Below are positions 47,769 through 57,122 of a stretch of DNA of 64,000 nt, one piece after another. Below the pieces are notes generated by a model. That model was given only the letters and a program-made list of their open reading frames with translations. It made no database searches and had not been told where the DNA came from. The DNA comes from Takashimella koratensis (Eukaryota > Basidiomycota > Tremellomycetes > Trichosporonales > Tetragoniomycetaceae), in contig BCKT01000001.1 of the NCBI GenBank assembly GCA_003116875.1, positions 1,545,486-1,609,485 of the forward strand, written 5' to 3'. Numbering within the stretch: the first letter of the stretch is position 1; the number at the start of each line of letters is the position of its first letter. A program made the position numbers and the translations under genes.

Positions 47769-49450
47769 TAGTGCTTTGGAGGAAATACTTGACGGAATAG
47801 GCGATGGCTTAAATTGGGCTTTCTGATCGGTAGTCAGACAACATGAATGAATGCTTTAGCCTTGCAAAGGGGGGGACTTGACAAGTGGTTGATATCCAGT
47901 CTTTCGTCCGTGTAGTCTTTTGGTGAGATACGCTCTCGGAGTTATTCATGGCTTTGGTTGTATGCCGAATGGAATGACCAAGTGTAGGCTGTTGCTACTA
48001 CCCGACCTAAAAGGTAGCTTACCATATAGATTATAGCTCAATTCGTCGAGATCTTTGATATCGGAGCAGAGACATGACTTCGAGAGCTCTGGCAGGGGCA
48101 GAGCAAAGAGCTTCCTCATGGCTCTCCAACTATAGCGACACGAAAATGAGCTCTCCGTGTTCTGCTGGAATGCCGCTTCTGTCCATCTTGCCACTATCGT
48201 TAGGGAAACTTCGTATACCTCCCCCGATGAGCTAACTCTGTAACCATCAGACTTGACTCGTGGAAGGACATCCTTTCCCTGGCACTATATCAAGGCTAGA
48301 CTGCGCAACTACCCAAACATTCAGAAAGGTAAGCACATACCTGGAGCGGCCGTTCCAATCCAATTGCTTCTCATACCGATTGCATCCAGCCCGTAGCGCT
48401 GACCGGGTTCACATTCTCATTGGGTCGAGCTTTGTTACACCTTTGTCTTGTCAACGAGTGCAAAAAATACGTGAAACTCTTCAAGCCCGGTTACTCCGTT
48501 AGCCTCTAGGATCAAAAGAGGGATCGACAAGGACTCGGCATCTATGCGGTCTCTTTTCAACATGATCTCAAAGTAATGCTTCAAACTCACCCGGACTTAC
48601 ATCAAAGAAGAGGCGTTGACGTGTTGCCAGTCTGAAATTTGATGATCGGCAGTGTCCTTTGTTGCCCGGGGCTGTAGGCAACTGAGAGTCAACAGAAGAG
48701 CCGCAACAGGATATCAGGCAGCCAAGTGTAGAGCGTGAGTCGGAAAAATATATAAAGAGCGCAAAGGCGACAGACGCATGGTAGAGAACCAGCTGTTTAG
48801 TCCAATGCTTTTCATAAACTTCACACAATTATCTTTTGACACCTCATACATCCTGAGCTCAATCACACTGCGATCTCTTCCCTCTCGCCTCCCTCAGATC
48901 AGTTAGTGATAACGTTAAAGCCATCCTACAGTCCACTATTCAGCGGCCGGTGCTGTTGCCAGAGCGCCTTCTGTTGTACTACATGCACCATGTGCGACAT
49001 CCAGCCTTGTGGTTGAGCTGTTCGATGGCCACTTTCCTTTGATCATTTCAACCTTTCAGCCTACGTTGGGGACATCTCGTTTGCTCCCGTGACTCCTTAC
49101 AGCACTTTATGCCTCCGAACAAGTCCAGACCCGGCTACTGGGGTGCGTACGGGAGGTATAAAGGAGCTACGCTCTGCTTACTGGACAGCCGGTGGACTCT
49201 CTGAGACTTCAACCTTTCAATGTCTCTCGGCAGTCAGTGCATTGCTGGACGAGGAGTTAAAAGGAAGCTTCGGACGCTATTGAGCCGCCTTTGATTCCGA
49301 ATTCAGCATTGCTCTAGGAGTTGTGGCCCACTCGACTCTTGGACATATAAAAGTTGCGTATCTCCCAGTCCGAATGCTCTTTGTCTCATGACAGAACACT
49401 TTCTGTCCACGATATTGCAACACAAGTGAACCACTATCACTTCACCCAAC
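47769..49450. other. Long spacer between array copies D and E
   Basis: 1.7 kb without a supported gene. A TATATAAA at 48749-48756, followed by GAGCG, resembles the promoter of the possible copy G (TATAAAAGAGCG). A lost family copy may once have followed, but no family motif is recognisable there. A second TATA (TATAAAA at 49346-49352) lies about 100 bases before copy E and probably serves it. Confidence 0.4.
49346..49352 (+). promoter_or_regulatory. TATA box of array copy E
   Basis: TATAAAA in GGACATATAAAAGTTGCG, 99 bases before the last base preceding the ATG at 49451. Confidence 0.6.
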
Positions 49451-50080
49451 ATGAGCCATGGCATCTACGCGTTTAACGCCCCCTCGAAAGAGTGGCATCA
49501 GCGTGCTCTGAACGCCCGGGAGCTCACCACCGACACTACAATGCTCGGCACAATGCTGTCTAACAAATCGTGGTGCTATCTTCTACTGTCCGGGGAGTGC
49601 TTCAAGAAGGCTACTGGTACCATACTTGAAGCCGGTCGGAACATTTCGATAGCAGGCAAATCGGGCATACTTTTATCCAACTCTAGCGGTCACACTGAGA
49701 CCGTCAAACGGTGGGAGGCTTTCCCGAGAATATCGACTAAGGTCTTAGGTTTGAAGACCGATCAGGAGGTAGACACGGCAATTGAAGCCCTCAAACAGGA
49801 GCAGCCCGATCTTGCCGAACACTGCAACACGCTTGAAAATGCTTACGGCATTTTTAAATCGATTCAAACGTATCACGCTGATAAGCTTCCTAATACCACG
49901 GTGGGTACGTGCTCTTATTGCGGCGAGGAATTGGGTCCAGGATCGTATGTTACCCTAGCTTTGAACATGGCCTTGGATGGAGCCGTTGCTGGGAAGTCTG
50001 CCGATCAACTCTCGCTGGACACATTTTTACACTGCGACTCAGCGCGTTCAGCAGTCAATACCGGAATAGCTAGCGTTTGA
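49451..50080 (+). CDS. Array copy E: intact family member with C-x2-C and H-C
   Basis: A single open frame of 209 residues from the ATG at 49451 (CAACATGAGCC), with a TATA box about 100 bases upstream. It has the N-terminal YAFNAPSKEW, a central MLSNKSWCYLLLSGECF that aligns with the VQLL motif of copy D, and an insertion of about 40 residues. Then come LKQEQPDLAEHCNTLENAYG (compare KKQDPDLEHH in copy B), GTCSYCGEELGPGSYV, a hydrophobic helix (TLALNMALDGAVAG) and FLHCDS near the end. The spacing C-x2-C-x36-H-C fits the other copies. No signal peptide or membrane segment is seen. This is the best copy for testing whether the family makes a protein. Function unknown. Confidence 0.68.
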   Translation: MSHGIYAFNAPSKEWHQRALNARELTTDTTMLGTMLSNKSWCYLLLSGECFKKATGTILEAGRNISIAGKSGILLSNSSGHTETVKRWEAFPRISTKVLGLKTDQEVDTAIEALKQEQPDLAEHCNTLENAYGIFKSIQTYHADKLPNTTVGTCSYCGEELGPGSYVTLALNMALDGAVAGKSADQLSLDTFLHCDSARSAVNTGIASV

Positions 50081-50297
50081 GATCTCATCATGTAGAGACT
50101 GCGCCGGTTGATTCGTTTCACTTCCCTAGTTGATCAGCTGGACCGATGCACACGGTTTCGTCGGCAATACGCCCAGTCAATGCGTGAAAGCTGTAGAACG
50201 GCAAATGTCTTAATCCGAGCAACAAGTAAGAGACCTCAGTTGACCCCCCTGTTGTTCTGGTCTTTCTCACAAACTGTATCCTATCTCTGGTCCATGT

Positions 50298-50757
50298 TTG
50301 ATGGAGATCAGTGAGTGCATTCAGTGTGGTCGAAATTGGGCGGTGTGCGCAAACAGCCAACTAGTAAGACATGTTCAGCAAAATACCGACACAGTGACAA
50401 CCATTAATGCACTCTATAACATGCCAACTCTTCCCATCAAATCTGATCATGTGCAACTGCGGACGACAATGGACAGTTCGCTTTCAGCCGTTTCAGAGTG
50501 AGTAGATCATCTCACATAGGCTTATGCACAATGAGAAAAACAGAAGGTGTTTTACCAGTCGAGCCAACGTTGACCTGCCCCGACTGTTTGGTCACGCTTG
50601 TACCGAGCACTTATCTATGCAATGGTACAAAGTTTAGCGTTGCAAATGCTCGTAGAAGTGGACAGGCTGAGTCTCCGTTTCGGGTGCTCTCACACTGCCA
50701 TCCGTCAGAAATTCCGAAGTCTCAAACCAAAGATGCCAACCCCCGTAACTCGTAATT
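50298..50757 (+). pseudogene. Array copy F: shortened, decayed family member
   Basis: The first part (to about 50497) encodes CIQCGRNWAVC and then a central-motif relict (KSDHVQLRTTMDSS). A GTGAGT at 50498 is at the same place as the intron donor of copy A relative to the central motif. After a possible AAACAG acceptor near 50543 comes the family C-terminus (TLTCPDCLVTLVPSTYL, FRVLSHCHPSE) with spacing C-x2-C-x35-H-C. The two parts do not join in phase at these sites, and the middle of the protein is missing. It is probably a relict. Confidence 0.5.
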
Positions 50758-50981
50758 AGAAGAATTGGTCATAATTTTGAATGCATTAAGTGTAGTTGCC
50801 ACAGGGCGGAACATGCGTATATGAAGGGGTAGAAAGAACTACAAACTACGTAACAGACCTGACCTTCACCGACTTGTGAATTCGGGTCTTGCAGCCGAGT
50901 CGCAACATTATAAAAGAGCGTCACGACTCAACCGATACAGTGCCACTTCCACACGCACTGATCTACTGCTCTCCTCAACCA
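50758..50981. promoter_or_regulatory. Spacer with a TATA box before possible copy G
   Basis: TATAAAA at 50909-50915, followed by GAGCG, about 70 bases before an ATG at 50982. Confidence 0.35.
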
Positions 50982-51098
50982 ATGTCTACGTGTATCGCGT
51001 TCGACTCGTCTGCGATATCTTGCCGAAACGGCTGCTACAGTGCCCACCCAGAGAAAGAGACTGTCCATGCTCGAGTAGTGAGCGAAAGTGGAAAATAG
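50982..51098 (+). other. Possible truncated array copy G, 38 codons
   Basis: A short frame (MSTCIAFDSSAISCRNGCYS...) with a well-placed TATA box similar to the one at 48749. It contains a C-x3-C but none of the diagnostic family motifs. It may be the 5' remnant of a further copy whose body was lost next to the deacetylase gene, or chance. Confidence 0.25.
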
Positions 51099-51207
51099 AA
51101 GGAGTATGAAACAGACGGAACAATGTCCAATGTTATGTTGGGTTGTTTTGTGATTTTTATGGTGGGTTTGTTGTTTTCATCGTCCGTGAGGTGTAGGGAC
51201 GGGAGGG

Positions 51208-53081
51208 TTACAACGCGAGAGCGGCGGCGACGATGGTAACGACACTGGCGATCCACGATTTGGGGACGATGGCGACGACGCCCTCGGCGGCAGACGAGGA
51301 GGGCTTGGACGAAGCGGCGAGACCAACACCGCTGACCGAGGACACGGCGTCGGCCGAGGACGAGCTAGACGCGACAACGACGGTGGTGGTCACGGCCGAG
51401 GAGCTGGCGGGCGCAGAGCTGGTCGAGACAACAGCGGTCGAAGTGTTGGTAGCGACGGTGGCGGTGGCGGTAACGGTGCCGTTGGGGTAGACGCTGATCG
51501 CGCTACCCGTGGCGGTGGATCCAGCAGTCACGGAGACAGTGCCGGCCGCCGCGGTTCCGCCAATCGCCATCGAGGTGGCGTCACCACTGTTACCCGCGGC
51601 GTTCTGGTACCATGCCTTGCCGAAGGCGTCGGGGACAGACAGAACGGTCCAGCCGTTCTGAACCATGACGGGGTACTCGGTCTCGAAGACGGTGACGGTG
51701 TTCGAGTTGAGTTCGTGCTCGAGGGCGAGGATGCCCGGCGACTTGGAACCGGTCAACCACGAAGTCATGGAGCTCTCGACACCGGGAATGGTGTAGGTCG
51801 AGCTGGTCCCAATCGCCCAGTCGGCCGAGTCATGGTTCCAGACAACGGTCTCGAGGCCGAAGACACCCTTGGCGATGGCGCGGACTCGGTTGTCGACGTC
51901 ACCGTAAGGCGGGCGCCAGAAGAGAGGGACACGGCCACCAGTCAGGTCGGCAATGATTTGCAAGGTCCAGCCGAGCTCAGAGACGACCTGTTCGTTGGTG
52001 AGCGTGGTCACTGCAAAGGGTCAGCTTGTTTTGCCACTGGTGCGTTGTGGATAAGGGACTCACTGTATGGGTGGGACCAGGTGTGGCACGCAATGTGGCC
52101 ACCGTTGTCAAAGGCTGTGACGACATCGGTTGGGGTGTAGACAATGTTGGTACCGATCATGAAGTGGGTCGCCTTGTCCGAGATGCCGTTCGACTCGAGG
52201 AAGGTGTAGAGACCTGCGCTCACATCGGTTGGGCCGTCGTCAAACGTCAACTGCGAGGGGTAGGGGTCAGCATGGGTTGCACCCGAGGTAAACGCCGGCC
52301 GCGAATGCCAAGGAAGGGGGTGATCATCGGGGTCGGTGAAAGTGACCTTTGATGGTCCCTTCAAACCAACCCCCTGACCAACGTCGCCGTGTTCCATCAC
52401 AACCTGGCAACACCGCCACCGCTCTGATCCCTTGCCTCGAACTCCTTCCCTCTCCTAAACCTCCGTTCTCTCCCTTCTCTGGTTTGGCTCGGCACGGAAC
52501 GGAAAGGCAGTCGCAACTCACGGCAAAGGTGTTGTCTGGCGGGTTGTACAGGTCGTCCGAGGCAACGCAGCCGTAGGTGAACGAGCAGATGGTCGAGTCA
52601 CCGCCGGACTCTCCGCCCGCGTAGGTCGGGTACCCATTGTTCTGCGTTGACGGCTGGATGTTGGGCAACGTCAATGCGTTGAGCGCAGCGAGCCATGCAG
52701 CTGGGATGTTGGTCGGGGTACCTGCACCAGCAGCCGGGTAGTAGGATGCGAAGTCTAGGTAGGGGGTTGGAATGTTAGCTTGGGTTATTTCTGGCAGCAC
52801 CGCAGTGAGGAAGGTGGATTGGTCGCTGCGGATGGGATACGAAGAGGTAGATGGGTAAAGATAGAAAATGGTACGGGTCTCAATGCGAGAGGATCGTCGA
52901 AAGGGCGATGTCGCTCTTGGCATGCAAAGACTGGACAGGTCCACTCACTAGGGTCGGTCGCAGAGGGAGGGTCCCGCTTCAACAGCATGGCAGCTTTCGA
53001 ATCGGCAGGCTGAGCCCAATGAGCTGGTGCGGCAAACACCAAGGGAAGCGCGAGCGCGAGGGCAAACAATCGAGCGGCCAT
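51208..53081 (-). CDS. GPI-anchored chitin/polysaccharide deacetylase (CE4, NodB domain)
   Basis: Cell-wall enzyme that removes acetyl groups from chitin to give chitosan. Four exons (53081-52949, 52754-52522, 52250-52064, 52010-51208) give 451 residues. There is a signal peptide (MAARLFALALALPLVFAAPA). The CE4 catalytic motifs are present: TFDDG at 124-128 (D126-D127), the metal motif H-T-x-x-H in CHTWSHP (H178, H182) and RPPYGDVD. W and D/H residues in ETVVWNHDSADW match motifs 4-5. A Ser/Thr/Ala/Val-rich spacer follows. The hydrophobic C-terminus (SWIASVVTIVAAALAL), after small residues, is a GPI-attachment signal. The third intron boundary leaves a long 271-nt intron (52521-52251). Substrate choice between chitin and another polymer is inferred. 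Basidiomycetes usually have several such paralogues. Confidence 0.9.
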
Positions 53082-56000
53082 GGTTGAAGGATTTGGGTGA
53101 AGAGTAGAGGAGAGAAAGAGGGGAGGGGGAGGTCAAGAATAGACACAAGTGTCGAGGAGGTATTTGTAGACGAGAGGAGAGAAGGTGGACAATAGACCGA
53201 GGTAGTTTGGCTGTTCGGCTTGTTCGAGGAGGGAGTGATGGGTGGTGCGGAGGAGGAAGGTGGCTGGAGGGTAGCTGCCAAAGGCCGGCGGTGCGATGGG
53301 CAGTTGCTAGTGGGCGGGGCGCGGGGGCGGGCGCAGATGTCGGAGAAGCGAGGAGGAGGGATGAGCGAGCTAAGAAGGGCGCAAGGGCGTGCGCGACGTG
53401 TGATGTGTCTATTTAAAGGAATGTGGGGGGAGACAAAGAGGCGAGGTGACAAGAGGAGAGGAGAGCGGAGGGGAGAGTCGGAGTTGGGTGAGGTGCGGGT
53501 GAGGAGGGGGCGGTGTTGATGAGGGGGAGAGAAGATGATGGCGGTGATGGCGGTGATGGTGATATTGTATGATAAGGTCTGCTTTCGTTGACTGTCCTGT
53601 CCTCGCCCCGTTGTCTCTGTTTGTGTCTCATCTCGCTACATCCATCCGTGCCATGCTCCCTGACTCTGACACCGGCCATGATTGCATCCCAAAGCAGGCA
53701 CGTTGCGCCTTCCGGTGTCGGGTCGGGTGTACCAGGCTGGCGGATCCTCGGTGCGGGGTGGGGGGGCGGCTCAACGGCCAGGGGTCCATGCATCATCGCA
53801 CAAGGGGTAAGAAAGGGAATGGCGCGCTGTCAACGTCCCCCCCCACCTGCACGGGTCTAACGACCACCTTTCCCCGCCGCCTCCAACCCGTCGGGTAGCC
53901 CCCCCCCCCCACCCAGGCATGCATCGACCGGGATTTGAATGCAAACAATGGCTCATGATGATGACTGTTGAGGTCGTTATGAGCCTCTGCTCTGGTTGAA
54001 TTCTCCTCGTACTCTGGGTCATGTCGGATGGGCGGAATGGGAATGCATGTCTTGTCCGTTGGTCGTCCGAGTTTGTTTACACAGTCCGCACCATGATACC
54101 GTCTCCAGGGTCCATTCCCCCCCATCCTGGGCGCCACCTATTCGACAGGACACGATGCCACCTGGCACCAGTGACACTACTCAAACTGCAACAGCCCGGC
54201 GGCGTCGGCCAGCGGGTGCGAACTGTGCGCCACCAGAAATAGGATAATTACAGCGGCAGCAGCATGAGGCGCAAGGATTGAGGCTTTACACAGCAAAAGC
54301 GAACCTCTGCATACGTTGAATCTCTCCGCTAGCTGGATCATGCCGTACCTCCGTTGCACAGCATTTGGTGTCAACGTGGTCGGAGACCCTTACATGACAC
54401 GGTCACATTAAAGCAAGAGTTCCGAGCAACAAGCCGAACAAGGCGTGACACAGCCCACATATATAAAGCGAGCAGACCCCGATGCAAGCAGGAAATCGCC
54501 CACACCCGCAAAGAAATCGCGAATCGGATGCAAATCCATCACACCAAACAACGCTAGTCAACCGACAGGCCATCGCTCAACAACAACGACCAAGCGAAAG
54601 GAGGTGACCAAACCCAGCCAGCCAGCCCATCGTCTTGACATGGTCAATTGTTCCAACCAACAATGCATGCTTACAGCTCGTACCTCGACTAATCGACAAC
54701 TAGCGCTGGCTAGGTGTGACTGTGTTGCATGGCTGACTGTGTGAGCTATTCTCGGTCGGCCGAGCGGGGTCTTCTCACACGGCCGTTGTTTCAGCAACCA
54801 CCCAGTAGTGCATATGCTTCCGCTTGCTACCGAGATCTCAGTGCTGCGTCTGCTTTCCCACGATAGACCTCGCAACGGCGATCAACTGCATGTTCCCACG
54901 GCAGAGACCTCGGGGATCCGGTGGTTGGTCTCTTCCGAAACCCTGTTTCGCGCTAAGAAGGAGGCCGACAACCCCGGTGACCGCGGGGCTCACGGGGGAG
55001 AGTAAGCAGCGTGTGTGGGAAGGGAGCAAGGGGGGGCAGGGCCAGTCCAGAGGGCAATACAAAATGTCAGCTGAAATTTCAAACCCAATACCCTCGCGGT
55101 ACCGCTACCATCGGGAGACGAGCCAGACGAGGAGAGATGAGGATGTCAGGTAAGCAAGGTACATGCATACACCATCCCAAAAATGAAAACAGGGTTGGGT
55201 ACACAACCGGGTGAGGTGGAAGGGTGAGATGCGAGCCGTTTTCGATCGATCGCCAACTCGTCGACTCACTCGGCCTTGACCGAAACGACACACGACGACG
55301 TGTCTGATTTTCTTGGCTGGGCAGGGGGAGCTGAGTAGTTTCGGTTTTCTTGCCTCGCTTGGTGCTGCGTCCATATTTAGACGGAAGCAGACGAGACGGA
55401 GGAGTAATTCAACCAGGTCCCACTGCGCACGCGGAGCTGCGTCGGCCGCCGGGTCCAATGTAAGCGTTACTCTAATGCGAGACTACCCAAGGACTAGGAC
55501 AGGTTGCGTGGTAAAATGCAGCCAAATCTCTGCACCACCCAGCGGCGAGAGTCGCCAAGGGGAGGCAAAGTCTGGGCCTGGGGACAAGGGAGCAGAAGTA
55601 GGAAGCGAGTGGGCACCGCTTCCCAGACTTCTACCTACGAGTACAAAGAAAGGAACAGACGTCGCAGGCACACCAAGAGAATGGGGGAAACTGGTTTGAT
55701 GAATGGCGAGGCGAGGGCGGTAGCGGTTGCTACCTTTGCCGAGTCGACGTCTGTCTCTTGTCTGCCGCTGCCGCTGCACTAGCGCCAGCTGGTCGATCGC
55801 ATGTAGGTTTTCCACCATCTTCTGTTCATAGAACAACCCACCCGGCCGCCGTGCTTGACTTTGTTGTTGTCTCTCGTGTCATCGTGTTCTTTCCCGAGCA
55901 CACTACACCCACCCAGTCCGCCCAACATCTTTAGTCGGAAAAGCCCCGTCGGCACCCCCGAAAGGTGGAACTCCCGGCCAAGCTTTCGTTCTCGGCATCA

Positions 56001-57122
56001 CGCAGCGCACAGCAGCGTCGTCGACTGTAAAGGGTCACCACTATAACGGGACCCCAATCAATCAAACCCCACGCTGCTCCCCACGTCAACCACCAACACC
56101 TTTACATTCCATCGAACGACCTGGAAATCTCCTCAACAGTCATATATACCCTTGTCTCAGCCGCGAACTCGACTGTATTGTATCTCCTCCCTGAGTCCCG
56201 GCCCTACGATCCCTCCCTGCACCTTTGCCCCCCGGCAAACAATCACGATCGGCGAGGGAAGAGCGAGGCAAAGAGCGTGGTTGCAAGAACGTAGCACCAA
56301 GCGCCGCACCGCAAGCAATCGCATCAACGGCAGCAGCGCCGATCAGTATCGAGAAGCGAGGCAGATCCAGTCAACCCCAGGTTACACGCGGTGTCAAGAG
56401 AAGCTGTCGTGTATAGTTACCAGTGAGGCTACCTTCGCTTCGTCCCTTGCCGCCCCTGCCCTGGTCTTTGCTTCTCAATCGTGATTGAAACGCTCCCCTT
56501 GCCTTTCATCTCCCGTCGCATCGCGACCATCAGAGGTAGAGGTTGACTGATAGCCTCTTCCAGGCGGTATCACCGAACTTGCTCGCTTCCGAGGGCCAGG
56601 AAAGATTACTGCCGCCTCGATTTTAGCCGCCGAGTCGTTCGATACGATACTCGATTTGTTCGGTCCCAGAGGGATTGAGTGATCGGCCTTTCTTTCGGCA
56701 GGTAGGTCGAGATCCCACTCTCTAGCCCTGGATCCTTGCCCTGGAAGTCGAACAGACTTGAGTCGGAAACCTGCGACCTGGGATCTGACGGTCTCAAGTC
56801 TCCAGGCAAGCCAGCCGGCCGCGGTGCTTGCCCTGTCCTCCCCGTCCCCGAGTCAAACTCGTGGCACCCACCGCGGGTCGGACTAATCGCGCATTGTCAT
56901 TGTAATCCAATCCCAATCCCGGATTTCAATTTCGATTTGAATTTTCTTATTTTGTCTATTTATTTTTAACACCCACGTCGTTCGTTAGTGCCTGCTGCCC
57001 ACTCCTCCCAGGCCGTGTCCCCGTCGACGACCCAGTACCCCGATTCTCACATCCTACCTCTTTCATCTCACACTACCCATACCACCACCTCTTCTCCGTC
57101 CTTCTCCCGCTCGACACACACG
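53082..57122. other. 4-kb gene-poor region between the deacetylase and histidine-kinase genes
   Basis: No supported protein gene. The left part is the deacetylase promoter (purine-rich on the + strand). A TATA box at 54460 has no convincing frame after it. A TATATA at 56143 may belong to the histidine-kinase gene, giving a leader of nearly 1 kb, perhaps with introns. C-runs occur near 53840 and 53900. Confidence 0.5.
54460..54467 (+). promoter_or_regulatory. Orphan TATA box
   Basis: TATATAAA in CCCACATATATAAAGCGAGC. Downstream ATGs open only short frames (for example 34 codons at 54640). It could drive a non-coding transcript or be unused. Confidence 0.35.

Larger units (their letters stand above)
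43954..51098 (+). repeat. Tandem array of an unassigned small-protein family (copies A-F, possible G)
   Basis: Six or seven diverged copies, all on the + strand, spaced about 1-2.5 kb. Nucleotide identity is low by eye, but the encoded proteins share three features. The first is an N-terminal F-x-V/A-P-x-x-W-like motif (NVPKNC, TVPDNW, QVPLSW, NAPSKEW). The second is a central motif around V/I-Q-L/M-L/V (FIQMVV, IQLLAI, VQLLMI, HVQLRT). The third is a C-terminal C-x2-C, a S/T-Y-V/L-x-x-x-I/V-D-L helix and a final H-C or H-H 32-37 residues after the C-x2-C. Copies D and E are open, A-C are broken or need unusual splicing, and F is short. No transposase, reverse transcriptase or terminal repeats are seen. 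The family is unknown to me. Confidence 0.7.

Noticed and set aside
43954..51098. Array considered as a transposon or retroelement remnant
   Set aside because: No transposase, reverse transcriptase or integrase motifs, no terminal repeats or target-site duplications seen, and all copies encode one small-protein type.
52979..53452. 157-codon minus-strand frame over the start of the deacetylase gene
   Set aside because: It is out of frame with the deacetylase signal peptide, which is clearly coding in another frame.
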